A DNA stretch of 64,000 nucleotides from Blepharisma stoltei (lineage: Eukaryota; Ciliophora; Heterotrichea; Heterotrichida; Blepharismidae): NCBI GenBank assembly GCA_914767885.1, contig CAJZBQ010000009.1:310001-374000 (forward strand), given 5' to 3'. Both the position numbers and the translations under genes were made by a program. Each line of letters starts with the position of its first letter. The stretch's first letter is position 1. Positions 50,725 through 61,626 of this stretch are shown one piece after another. The notes beneath the pieces were generated by a model, which saw nothing but the letters and a program-made list of their open reading frames with translations, searched no databases and was not told the DNA's origin.

Positions 50725-53700
50725 CGCATCCCCAGCAAAAGTTAGAATAAGTCCTCAAAAACCCAAAAAGACTAAAAAAAAGAAAACAGAAGAACTGTGG
50801 AACCAAAAATCTCCAAGGATTTCTTCAATCCCTGTCTTGAATAAAGACACAACCAACCCAAATACATACGATATGGACTTCCTTCTTAACCCTCGTGTCC
50901 AAGATATAACTTATAGCGGGCACAGATTTACAAACTCCACCACCAACTATGTTCCCGGCAAGTCTACGTCTGTAAGTCAAAATGATCATATTCGTGCCAA
51001 TATTGACAACATAACTAAAGTGACTCATCAGCCAGTGGTCAACGTTTCAAGTATTGGGATCGTTGATAGGACATCAATTCTTTCTCCTCCTTCAAAGCGA
51101 AAGCCTACTGATGCTAAAGAGCGCTTTTACCCACATATCGAAAAAACCAAAAGAAAAGTAGAGAAACTCAGAGAGGACCAAAAAGAAGAGGAAGGGAAAA
51201 TATGCACTTTTAAGCCTGAAATTAACCAAAAAGATGAGATGAAAAGGACAACTCAAGAGTTTTATGAATACCAGAAGAAGTTTTTGCAGTCTAGAGAGGA
51301 TAAATTAAAAGCAATGAGGGAAGAAGCAGAAAAAAACCAAAGCAGAAGTGACGATACTCTTCATCATCCAAAAATATGCAAAAAAAGCGCAAAAATGGTT
51401 AAAGAAAAGCAAGAAGGAAATGAGCCAGCTTACGAGAGACTTCATAAGATTTATAAAGCCAAAGCTCAAAAACAGATAGAGCAAATGAAAATTAAAGAAG
51501 CAAATCCTCTTGATAAGTCTGATGATAGTGAAGATAAAGCCAAGCCTTTCCATCCAACTATTAACCCGAAGTCTAAGAGTCTTGTAAGAGACCAGCCTAT
51601 TGATGTTCATCTTTATGAAATATCCAAAAAGCAAAACACAAAAAGTCCCACTGTTTCGGAAAAAAAGAAGCCACAAAAGTACGCTAATCAAAGCTCTGAA
51701 GAAGTTTTGATTGAAAAAGTGCAAGCTGAGTTTGATGAATACTTAAAGTCAAGAGACCCTGAATTGGTATCTTTAAATTATACTGCATTCCTTGATGTAC
51801 TTACTCTCTTAATTATAAAAATATTCTATTTACTGATTAATTAATAAATAATAAATAAAAATAAATTTGTGATAGCGAGGAAGCTAGATCAATGCTCTTC
51901 ATTAAAGAAGACGAAAAAAACTATGAGACAGAGAGAAATCTTGTCGTTGAAGCTTGGAAAATATTAGGAGGCACATCAGAAAGCACAGTTGAAAAAAAAT
52001 CCCTTCTGATTTTCCTAATAGCAGTTATGGGCTACTATATATACTGGATGAACGAAGGCGACAACTTCAAGCTAAAAGAAGAAGAGGCTCAAAAAATCCA
52101 CCGCCAATTCAGGCTTTTCTTTGAAAATCGCACCCAAAAGCCCAACGAAAAGCGCTTTAACGAAAAACTAAAATACATGTATGAGTATCCTTTCAAGCCA
52201 ACTTTAATAGCAGAAAGCGAGCAATATGCCAACGACTGGAGAGCATCGAGAAGCCAAGAAAGGAATCAAAAGCTAGAAGACGTTTTAATAGCTGAAAGAG
52301 AAAGGCACAAACAAAGGATTGATCAAATCAAGCAGGCAATCGATAAAAATGTTTACAGTGAATGCACATTTAAGCCTATCACTTCAGAGATGCCTGACTT
52401 TTATCGAGATCTTGAAAAGAAAAAAGAAAGAGACGAACTGACTGAAGAATACTATAAAGTAATGAGTAATGAGAAAGATATACATAAAGGGATAGCTCTT
52501 TATAAGTTGGCACAGCCTGTAAGAGAGAAGAAAGAAAATTTAGCTAAAAGGGTTCAAGAAGAAGAGCTGGAAAAAACGGGTGCAGGCCAAATGGCTTTGC
52601 CTTTTTGATAGTGTCCATTTCACTGGAAAATTTTGGCCGAAAATTGATCGAAAATTTTTGATAGTGAGACATTTGACCGAAAAAAAACCGTTAATTTTCG
52701 GTTAAATGCCCGCACTATCAAAAATTTTGGACCAAATGGATTTCGATGAAATGTATACTGTCAAAAATCCACGGTCATTTGACATGGAGCCGGAAAAAAC
52801 TTTATCTGTTTGCATTTTCAGACCAAATATAGAAACTAAAGTTATCCCTGATAATGTTGATGAGCACTATGGAATAGAAGCATCAATTGAAAGGATGAGT
52901 AAAGGGAGACAGGCTAAAGATGATTTCAAAAAGAAGACTGCAAGAGGCTATGATTATGATAAAGAAACGGAAGTCTGGAGATTTGGCCTTGGAAATGAAG
53001 CAAAAGAAAAAGAAATACAGTTTAAGTATAAAGACTTGAGAGATGAAGTAAAACAAGCAAAATTGAAAGAATGGGAAGATAGGAAGAGAAAAGAGAGAAA
53101 AGAAAAAGAACTTATTTCTCTATCCGCAAATGAAAAAAAATATTTTGTTCGCTCAGGAAGCAGATCAATTATTTTTTGTACAATCTTATATATTAAATTT
53201 ATATAGTAAATTTATTTCCTAAATTTAAAAATTCAAGTCAAGCAAAAGTTAATTTAATTTGCAAAATTTATGTTTTTAAAATACAAGCTGTTTTAAAATT
53301 AAACAGAATTAGTCGAGATTTCATTATACTAATTATCACTTTATTTTATCATAAAAATTTTTGCTTGCTCACAGAGGGTGGGTTTTACCAAATAGGGATT
53401 TTCCAATGTTTTTATTCGCTCACGGAGGAGGAAGAGTTAGAGAAAGAGAAAAACAAGAGCAAAGTGAACAAAGGGAGCAGCAAATCAAATATTTAAAAGA
53501 ACTTAAACTTCTTGAAGAAAAGAAAGCAAGGACTGAGCAGCTAATTAAAAGAGAGCAAGAAAGAAAAATCAAAAATGACCAAAGATTATCTCAAGAGTCA
53601 TACTCCCATAGTGAGTCTGATAACCAAGAATTCCAATATACTAGCGTTGAAGAAAAATCTGTAAACGAGCCTCAAATAATTTATAAGCAAGAAATTGAAG

Positions 53701-54545
53701 ACAAAAAAGAAGAAGTTGATCATTTAAACCCAAGCTCTGAAAGTCTACCTTCTCCTAAAGAAATAGAGAAGAGCGAAAACGAGCAAGATAGCTCACAGCC
53801 ACAGCAAGGAAATAATGAAAGTTTATCAGCGGAAGAAGAAGTAGAAGAAGTAGAAGAAATTGAGGAATATGAGCTTAATGTGAAAATAGATGGTGGCGAA
53901 GAAGCAACTTTGAAATTTAACCTGTATGATGATGCTGTCGAATTGGTAACTAATTTTGCAAATCTTCATGGTTAATCAACACTTAATTAAATGGCAGATT
54001 GCAATAGGTCTGTAGGATGACTCAGGCCTATGGAAGAGGGATCCGTTACAACTAGGTATTTGAAGTCAGTTTTTGGCATGTCCTAGTATAGAGGAAGCCA
54101 TTTTCACGACGGCCAACCTAACGGAAGATGTATTGTGCTTATGTAACATTTCTCAATGCAAAGGGTTGCGCTAAAACTTTAGTTAGGAGCACGGGGAGAA
54201 AGGAGCTATAGGTGATCATCTGTGGTACCATCCCAGATGCAGAGCAACTTGAAGCATTAAACGAGGTCCATAGTTAGACCAGATAAGAACTCTAACAGAC
54301 GACTTTGTCACCCAAATTTTATTGGCAGGAAGGAAAATGGGAGTTAGGTGGAGTTAACCATAAACGCGAAGCAAGATCTTGAAGGGATAATAGCCAAAAT
54401 AATCCAGCAATACCTGCTCAAACATTTAATCTAATCTAATCATGGTCTATCAAACGAAGAAAGAGATCAATTGATTGCGGAAATTCAGGAAATTCAGCAA
54501 GAAGAATTAGGAGGAGAGGAAGAAGGAGAAGAGCAGCAAAACTAA
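50714..54545 (+). CDS. Large charged/coiled protein, probably continuous with 49486-49815
   Basis: Opens as MLDHASPAKVRISPQKPK, but that ATG lies in the element's inverted end. The body repeats short blocks around F(K/R)P: CTFKPEINQKDE, PFHPTINPKSKS, CTFKPITSEMPD, CIFRPNIETKV, separated by helices. Two IESs (51783, 52611), a family A MITE (53115) and a SINE (53980) interrupt it. After them come a KE-rich coil and a C-terminal LNVKIDGGEEATLKFNLYDD ... NFANLHGLSNEERDQLIAEI. Stop TAA 54543-54545. Function unknown. Confidence 0.75.
51783..51874. mobile_element. Short IES, about 92 bp
   Basis: Stops interrupt the frame between PELVSLNY and SEEARSMLFIKEDE. TA at 51781-51782 and 51873-51874 gives an in-frame join; a right end at 51885-51886 is also possible. 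Confidence 0.5.
52611..52755. mobile_element. Inverted-repeat IES, TA-bounded, 145 bp
   Basis: TTGATAGTGTCCATTTCA at the left is roughly complementary to TGAAATGTATACTGTCAA at the right, with further stems inside. TA at 52609-52610 and 52754-52755 joins ALPFWYTVKNPRSFDM. Confidence 0.65.
53115..53439 (-). mobile_element. Family A MITE (IES), TSD TTA, 325 bp
   Basis: TTA at 53112-53114 and 53437-53439. The left end is diverged (TTTCTCTATCCGCAAATG) but the hairpin TTTTGTTCGCTCAGG, core and right GTTTTTATTCGCTCACGGAG are clear. Excision gives RKEKELREREKQEQ. Confidence 0.85.
53980..54440 (+). mobile_element. SINE-like retroelement (IES), tail (TAATC)n
   Basis: CATGGTTAATCAA (53967-53979) and CATGGTCTATCAA (54441-54453). 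The right tail is TTTAATCTAATCTAAT. Collapse gives FANLHGLSNEERDQL near the C-terminus of the host gene. Confidence 0.88.
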
Positions 54546-54849
54546 ATATACATCAAAATTAAATAGAGATAATTAAAATATAATCTTGACTATATGATTC
54601 AAAATAAAGGTTATAATAGCTAAGAGATAGAAGTAGATGGCAAATTTTCCTAGATTCGAATAAACTATTAATCCAGCTTTTAGCTTATTTACTATTTTTT
54701 GTTATATAATATTCTTTTTAGAGAAAAATTTTTTAACAAATAATTTATAAAGAGCTGACATTCAAAATCAAAAATAAATATTATTTTTACATATTGAGAA
54801 TAGAGCTAGAAAATTATAATTTTTCTTATCGCAAAAATCATAAAAATAT
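54546..54849. other. Intergenic
   Basis: AT-rich; nothing recognised. Confidence 0.5.
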
Positions 54850-57391
54850 ATGGAGAGTCTTAAAAAGGCAGCAGTCAATTTTAAAGACAAACTGACCAAA
54901 ACAGGACTCGAGCGGCTTATAATAGAGTCAACAATGAACGATGACGCTATCCCTCCAAAAACAACCCAATTAGCAATTGCTGACAGAACGATTTCTCAAA
55001 TCGATATCGAGACTATCATGAGAGTGCTTTGGGAAAATCTAAAATCTCCAGAACGAGAATGGAAAAAAATTAATAAAACCCTATGCTTGATCCATTCACT
55101 TCTTTTATCAGGCAGTCCTCGAATGGTAAATGAGTTAAGGGATTCCGCTCACAAACTAAAAGGATTTGAAACATTTAGCTACCGAGAAAATGGGGTTATT
55201 GAAAAAGGAGGGCCAGTAAGGGATAAAGCACGACAAATAAGCTATTTATTGGCAAATGCTGGGCTGCTTGAAGAGGAAAGGGAAAATTCGAGAAGGAATA
55301 GGGAAAAATATGTAGGGATCTCATCAGACGAATATGGTAGAAGTGGAAATTCAAGTGGATATTCAGGCGGATATTCAGGTGGATATTCAAGCGGATCTTC
55401 AAGTGGGTATTCAGGTGGATATAATTCGTATGAAAATAGAAGTGATAGTTATAATTATCAAGCACCAACAAATGAAAGAGTCGACAAAGGGTACGATCAA
55501 ATTTTTGGAAACCAAAGCAATAATGCCCCTGCTTATAGTGGTGATGAGAGTAGGTATAGAAATCCGGGAAGTGGTACTACACAAAATGAAACTTATGAAA
55601 ATTATCAGCCGAGACAAGAGCAAGGGATTCCTTCAAATGGAAATAATTGGCCACCACAAAGCATAATTAAATATGGCGTCTCAACTTGATCTGGCCTCTC
55701 GGCCAGACAGTTTCGAGCCCTATTTAATTATATCTGGCAAGGTTTTGCCTAGCTAGAGATGGACAGCAATATCAGGTAAGCAATTCTGGCAGTGTACAGA
55801 GCCTGATCCTAGTCCGTTCTCAGGTTAGGATTTTACCTCGAAGGAAAAGGAGGCTTGGAGTTGGAAAGGGGAAGCCCAGCAGTGCCTACAGGTAATTCCT
55901 AGGCCATTCGGGCAAGTCCCTAGCGAGAAACCGGGAGTTTCGCCCCGGGCTACAAGTTTTCCTTTTTGCCGAAAGTCGGCCAGAAATTCCATTTTTTGGA
56001 ATTCCTAGCAGGCAACCTTCGTTACAGAGAAAGTAGTTCATTCATGAGCATCGAAGCCGGAACATCGCGCAGGAGGCGCACGTTGGAGATCAAAGCCAGC
56101 TGTCCCAGCAACTGGTGGGCCCCGAGCGACGAGAGCGTGGTGGTAGTCCTGGAAGAGCAACCCCGTAGGAGACGTTAAACGTCATGGTTAATAAGTTAAG
56201 TTCAGTTGGCCACCACAAAGCAGCAAAGCACAAACTGTTCCAGATATTTTTACTAGCGTTCCAGTAAGGAGACAAGAACAATATCAATATAAACAGCCTG
56301 ATGTAGAGCTTATTCATGAAGAAAATAGGCAGCCAATCAATAATTTCCAACAGAATTCTTCTCAAGTCCCTGCTCAAATGTCTAAAGATATTTTCCAACC
56401 TATTTCGTCTCAGTTTCCAAAATCTCAACCTACAAATCAAAATCTCCAACCAAAGCAATCAATTGACAATTTTCAGCCAATAATCAACAATCCACCTCCT
56501 ACAAGAGCACAAGTTGATATTTTTCAACCAAAACCAACTAATGATATTTTTAAACCAAAGCCTGCAAATGATAATTTTCAGCCTAAGCCAGCAAATGATA
56601 TTTTCCAGCCAGCTATCAATAATTTACCTTCAACAAGAGGTCAAGTTGATATTTTCCAGCCAATATCCCAACCTTCTCAACAGCAGTCAAACCCACTCCC
56701 CAAACAACAAGATAATATGTTTAAGAGCCTAAATACAAAACCATCACCAGCAACGGTATCTCAGCCAGATTGGACACAAGAGATTACAAATTTATCATTA
56801 AAAACAACTCCAAGTCAACCTCTTCAAATGCTAAATCTTCAAACGGCCCCAGTGCTACCTAGTTTTCCATCAGTAAATATTTCGCAAGGGCCTTCTCCCC
56901 AGCAAAATATCCCACTTTATCAGAGCAGCTCATCCCAGCCTCCAATGCAGCCATATTTATCACAGCCAACAGTTCTACCTTATCAAAATGTACAATCTCC
57001 ATTACAGCTTACAATCCTTCCGGGCTATCAAAATAATATATCCCAAGCTCCAATTAAGTCATACCAACCTAACAATCCTCATTCCCCTATGCAGCCAGTT
57101 CAGCAGCCTTATCAACCAGCTAGCTCTCCTCCTTTACAGCCGCAGGCATATCCAGCCCCTCCCAAATCCAATATCAAAATCGCTCACAATCTAGATACGA
57201 CTTCAGGAATCTCAATCAGCCAGCTTAAATTCAGCCCATCACTGGTCCAATCTCAAGTTCCCCAAGCCCAACAGAAGCCAGAAAAACCAATTAACCTTGA
57301 AGACGCTCTCTTAGGTTTAGAAGATCTTTCATCTTCCCTATCAACTTCCAAAGAAAGAGAGAAGCCTCAAAGAAATCTGGGATACTTATAA
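54850..57391 (+). CDS. ENTH-domain endocytic adaptor (epsin-like)
   Basis: ATG at 54850 (MESLKKAAVNFKDKL). ENTH/ANTH-like superhelix: MRVLWENLKSPEREWKKINK, LCLIHSLLLSGSPRMVNELR, and KARQISYLLANAG. A Gly/Ser/Tyr repeat (YSGGYSGGYSSGSSSGYSGG) and a Gln/Asn/Pro-rich tail follow, with repeated DIFQP/DNFQP motifs. A SINE splits NNWPPQS from SKAQTVPDIF. It ends LEDALLGLEDLSSSLST...RNLGYL. Likely a clathrin/phosphoinositide adaptor. Confidence 0.9.
55664..56205 (+). mobile_element. SINE-like retroelement (IES), TSD TTGGCCACCACAAAGCA
   Basis: A perfect 17-bp duplicate at 55647-55663 and 56206-56222, with no TA in it. The 5' hairpin has AATTAAATATGGCGTCTC...; the right end is GACGTTAAACGTCATGG. Collapse gives NNWPPQSSKAQTV. 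A TTAA-to-TTAA junction just inside the element would also be in frame but leave the duplicate in the protein. Confidence 0.9.
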
Positions 57392-57445
57392 TTCAATTTA
57401 ACCCACAATTATTATAACTTTTATTAAAATTATCCCTAGAACATG

Positions 57446-57932
57446 AAATAAAATATGGCGTCTTCGTCTGGGCATGGCCGGGAGGCCATGCATACTCGAC
57501 TTATATTTTATTTATATCAGGCGAGGTTTTACTACTTCAGAAATTGACAGCAATGCTAGGTAAGCAATTCTGGTAGTGTTCAGAGCCTAGCCCAAGTCTA
57601 AATTCAGGGTGGTTTTTCCCTAGTGGGGAAGATGAGCACAAAAGTTGGAAAGGGGAAGCCCAGCAGAGTCCTCTGGACCAATAGGGCAATTCCCTAGCGT
57701 GAAACTGGGCGTTATGTCCCAGGCTTTCGAGTTCTACCTTCTGCCGACAGTCGACCAGAAAATCCATTTTTTATGGATTTTCGGAAAGACAACTCACTTT
57801 GTGCGAATCCCTTGCTTGAGGCAACAAGGAGGGTTTCCGCCGAGGCCTCACCATGGGCGATGGAGTGTGTGTGGTACAAATCCTCGGCCCTGCAAGTGCG
57901 AGCGGCTTAATCTAATCTAATCTAATCTAATT
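57446..57932 (+). mobile_element. SINE-like retroelement, intergenic, TSD CTAGAACATG
   Basis: CTAGAACATG at 57436-57445 and 57933-57942. 5' hairpin (AAATAAAATATGGCGTC... with ATATTTTATTT) and 3' tail (TAATC)n. The right duplicate includes the PACRG stop codon; the insertion lies between two convergent genes. Confidence 0.9.
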
Positions 57933-58935
57933 CTAGAACATGCAGGATTCATAAGTAGGGACCATATATTTGATGTTGATATAAGCATCTTCTCCTCCAT
58001 AGGTTTCAAATAATTCCAGAGTTTCTTGAACTAAGTCACTTATATTGCATCCTTTATATTGCCCATAGTCAATTTCATCCCCTATATTTAATCTTTTGTT
58101 TTTAAACATATTAAAAATTGGCAAAATTTGTCGGTAGTAAGGCACCAATGCTTCAGCCACAGCATTTCCGCACTTAACCAGCTTCTGAAGCTTTTTCAAA
58201 GTAACAACGATAACCTCAGAGTGTTTTGTATTTAACGCAGTTTTAATAGGTATAATCAGCTGTGGAAGCACAGGTAACACTTTATGTGGGCATCTGTCTA
58301 ATAGATCATCAATAGATTTGTCTGCGATAAATTTGAAAGGTTCTTCGACTTCTCTTAGTCCTTCAAAAAACAAAGGCAGGTAATGATGATAATCGAGAAG
58401 CTCCAATTCAACCTTCCATGCAATTTTTCTATGAGCACCTAGGAAATTAACGACTACAGGGAGATCGCCTCTGAGATAAAATTTCCTGAATGCAGTTGCA
58501 GGGATTTCGGTTTTCCTGGCCTCCCCTTTAGTAGACAAGGAAAACTGTTTTGCTCGCCGATGAAGGGGGATTTAGTTTGCTTTTATAAATTCTATATAAT
58601 TTTTTATTATAAAAATTATATATAAATATAAATATTTTGCATAAAACAATAATATTAAAAAAATATTTTTGACTAGCAAAGGATTTTTTAACTTAAAAAG
58701 GTAAAATTTTTTCTATAGCTTTTATTCACTGTTAAAGGGGAGTGAGTAAATTTTACCTTTGCTTTTTGAATACTCCAGAACTTGAAGGTTTTGATAGACT
58801 TCTAACTGATTTTGGGGCAATTGAAGAACTGGATCCTCCGAGTCCTTTTGTGATTAATGGCATTGGCTGAGCCCTTGAAGATGATGTGCTTGGTCGAGCA
58901 AGACCTGTCCAGAGTCCTCGATTCATGTAACTCAT
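57933..58935 (-). CDS. PACRG: PACRG, Parkin co-regulated gene product
   Basis: ATG at 58933-58935 ([16 protein letters not shown]). A Ser-rich leader ending GVFKKQR, then [51 protein letters not shown], and the ARM-like remainder to [11 protein letters not shown]; stop TAG 57933-57935. The leader and body are split by a tiny intron of about 16 nt that itself contains a family B-like IES. PACRG is an inner-junction protein of ciliary doublet microtubules. Confidence 0.93.
58521..58745. mobile_element. Family B-like IES inside a 16-nt intron
   Basis: CTCCCCTTTAG...(left) and ...TTAAAGGGGAG (right), followed by TGA at 58743-58745; the left flank has GGC where TGA is expected. Without it the minus strand reads GTAAAATTTACGCCAG (or ...TCAAG), a 16-nt intron joining KKQR to KTEIP. 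Confidence 0.65.
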
Positions 58936-59249
58936 AACTGATGTAATTAATTAAATAGTAAATGATAGAATCTGAAATTTAAATAATAATTAAGGTTTTA
59001 TTTTCCATGATCTGAAGAAATCATTATTTTTAAATACATTTCTCTTTTAATGGCTTTAGTAATCTACTTAAGCAGGGACTTTTATATTATTCTTGATTTT
59101 ATTGTTCTTCTTTATTTTATTTTAATTACTTTTTTATTCTCAATAGATTGCATATCTAAGTAATCATTTTCTTTATTTAGACTGATATTTAACATTTATT
59201 TAGAAATGTCTTCGCGATCTCAATAAATCCTTTGAATTTAAACTAATAA
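58936..59249. other. Intergenic
   Basis: AT-rich divergent region; nothing recognised. Confidence 0.5.
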
Positions 59250-59486
59250 ATGGAAAAAGAGCTTTGAAGAACAGAGCAAAATATTAAAGAAGATGATTGG
59301 GAAATATTGAATGATAATGAGCAGAATGAATGCACTAAAAGCAGCAATGATTGAAAGCAGCAAGAGCAGTATTGAAGATCACAACAAAATTCATGAAATC
59401 AAAAACTAAAAGATTATAAAGAGCAAGAAAACTATTGACTGTCTCAAGCTTCCTACTGGAGCCAATTCAGTAATTCCAAGCCTTAA
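59250..59486 (+). CDS. Tryptophan/glutamine-rich small protein, 78 residues
   Basis: ATG at 59250 (MEKELWRTEQNIKEDDWEIL). With TGA as Trp the frame is open to TAA 59484-59486 and contains repeated EQYWRSQQNSW / QENYWLSQASYW units; most Trp codons are TGA, so it vanishes under the standard code. No family recognised. The regular spacing of aromatic residues suggests a binding peptide or coiled segment. Confidence 0.55.
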
Positions 59487-59578
59487 TTTATGCTAATTCT
59501 CAAAAAATTATCTGAAAAGAATTCTTTTTAAAATTATTTAGCAAAATATTTTGCTTATCGAACCTATAAAATATTAAA

Positions 59579-60232
59579 TTACTTATCTGCAGTTAGCATT
59601 TTATTTCTGATTTCAGTTGAGCTCACATCTTCTCTGAAATTTGGTAAAGGTATAATCAACCCTCTTAGCACGTCAGGAACCTCATCAACCCTCAGTTCTC
59701 TATATTCCTCATCAACAACTCTTCCAGCTACCAAAAACTTGTTCCCATGCAGCTTAATTTCCCCCATAGCGATCATCAAGCTATTAGCATCACTATAATA
59801 TATAGGATTAAGGATCCTGACAATTGTATCGTACCCAACGATAAAGGTACTGTTTTTAAATAGCATTGATTTATTTACATATAGAGATCGGTTTGTAATC
59901 ATAATTGGTTGGGAGAAATCTTTTAATCTAGCTGTTAAATCTTCTTCAGTTACAATTCCTTTGTCAGGATGCTGAATAGTGAGCTCGAAAAGTGCATGCT
60001 TGGAGTGCAAAAACTCTGAAGCTTTCTTTAATATTCTATTTTGGCTGAGTTTTTTATGATATTTTCATATAAATTAAATAGAATTATAATAATATTTAGC
60101 ATATACACAGATTTATTTAATAAGATATAGATTTATATGGCCATGATGAAGGGGCCTGAATGAGCCTGAGAGTATGGCTGCGTTTGATACTTCTAAATCC
60201 CTTACTCTGGATAGATTATTAACTAAAGTCAT
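59579..60232 (-). CDS. NMNAT/POF1-like nucleotidylyltransferase
   Basis: ATG at 60230-60232 (MTLVNNLSRVRDLEV). The first part holds the nucleotidyltransferase motif ILSGSFRPLHHGHINL. A short IES follows, then KKASEFLHSKHALFELTI, FIVGYDTIVRILNPIYY, and VSSTEIRNKMLTADK with the ISSTxxR motif. Stop 59579-59581. The HxGH and SSTxIR pair define this fold; NAD synthesis is likely, but cytidylyltransferase activity is not excluded. Confidence 0.82.
60034..60129. mobile_element. Short IES, about 96 bp
   Basis: TA at 60032-60033 and 60128-60129; removal gives HHGHINLLKKASEFL. The interior has stops in all relevant frames. Confidence 0.65.
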
Positions 60233-60293
60233 ATCAATAAGTAGCAAAATAATAATAAGCTAAATTTTTCCTTTTATAAGGCTTATCGATTAT

Positions 60294-60922
60294 CTAAATT
60301 AAATTAAATCAGTTATGTGGAGTTAGTTTTTTCCCTGAATAAAAAATTAGATTGTGACAGTCTCCAGTCCTAAGCTCCTCAATTCCAAAGGTGCCACAAC
60401 AATCAGGATTATCCCACGTCTTTTGTATGTTTTCTTCAATTGATTCACTGAAATTTCTATGCTTTTGCATTCATCGCTCATCTGTTTCGATCTCGATCCA
60501 ATCGCCAATTTTTACATACTAATTGCCCGAGGATGGCGCTATCTTGCGCCATCCTCGGGCAATTCAAAAATGGTCCCACACTGGGAATTGAACCCACGTG
60601 TGGGGCCATTTTTTGGTGTGTGTAGAACATCGACTTCCACGCACCAAAAATGGCCCCACACGTGGGTTCAAATTCCCAGTGTGGGGCCATTTTTTCAATT
60701 GCCCGAGGATGGCGCAAGATAGCGCCATCCTCGGGCAATTCCTATACCCACAACTGGCTGTCTTATTAGGCTTTCAAAGCCTTCATCATTCAGAATCCTA
60801 CTACACTCAGCAATTCATAAGGTTCTGAGATCTCAGTTTTCTGCAATTACAACAATATTTGGAAGGTTAATTGAGCCAAGCATACCTTTGCTGCACGATA
60901 TTACATATCTGCATGTGTTCAT
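60294..60922 (-). CDS. Unknown protein of about 130 residues
   Basis: ATG at 60920-60922 (MNTCRYVISCSKGMLGS). Reads LPNIVVIAENWDLRTLWIAE with two TGA Trps, then after a hairpin IES KIGDWIEIETDERWMQK...WDNPDCCGTFGIEEL to TAG at 60294-60296. Composition is that of a folded protein; family not recognised. Confidence 0.6.
60515..60744. mobile_element. Compound hairpin IES (family H), 230 bp
   Basis: Each end is a palindrome (AATTGCCCGAGGATGGCGCT... with GCGCCATCCTCGGGCAATT) enclosing a second stem (GGTCCCACACTGGGAATT and complement). TA at 60513-60514 and 60743-60744; removal joins QPVVGI to KIGDWIEIE. Confidence 0.85.
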
Positions 60923-61133
60923 ATTTATCTACTTATATATGTGCATTTATTCAGGAGATGAGAAATGATTAGCTTTTCTAATATTTTTCTCTCTAAAATA
61001 ATTTATATAGACTTTAATATGCTAATATGCTTATTTAGATATTTGCATATTATATAATAGAAAGCTCGATTTTTCTTATAAAAAATCAATTTAGTTAATT
61101 TATTTTCATATTATTAAAAATGCCAGTTAGGGA

Positions 61134-61309
61134 TATAGAGGTTTCCTCTATATAGCGCTGAAAGCGCAGACATTTTCCCAGGAGCTTTCCAAGTTCGTCG
61201 GACCAAATCGCTTTTTGGTCCGACCAAGGCATTGATTTGGTGCAACCAACCGATAAATTCCGATCAGAATTTATCGGCCTTACAGCGCCAAACATAGGAA
61301 ACTTCTATA
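61134..61309. mobile_element. Hairpin element (family H)
   Basis: TATAGAGGTTTCCTCTATATAG at the left and ...GGAAACTTCTATA at the right, with inner arms GGTCCGACCAAGGC and CGATAAATTCCGATC. The right terminus in reverse complement (TATAGAAGTTTCCTATGTTT) closely follows that of 1890-2042. Confidence 0.75.
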
Positions 61310-61626
61310 GGCCCTAGCACCTGTTCAAGCAGGATTGCCCTATAATCTGAGCTTAGTGAGAGAATTCAAAGCTTCTTGAGAGTCTCAGCTTGAAGAGAAG
61401 AAGTCAGTGCTGAGGCTGGCACTGACAAGAGAAGACTGGAAGGGCTTATTAGCTTTAACGGTTCGACGGTTAGGCCGGTACACCTACCGTTGTCCAGAGC
61501 TGTTAATGCAGCTAGACCTCAAGTAAAGAAGACTTAAGACACAAGTGTGCTAGAATAATTCAATAAACTTAAACTTAAAATTTATTTTCAAATCTAAAAT
61601 TATTAATTATTTATATAAATTATTAC
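61310..61626. repeat. Possible retroelement fragment
   Basis: A GC-richer block (CTTAACGGTTCGACGGTTAGGC, TGTTAATGCAGCTAGACC) in an AT-rich setting, ending AATTCAATAAACTTAAACTT. It has the look of a SINE-like body plus tail, but no second copy or target duplicate was found. Confidence 0.35.

Noticed and set aside
61310-61560. tRNA-like gene
   Set aside because: GGTTCGACGG recalls a T-loop but no complete cloverleaf could be built.
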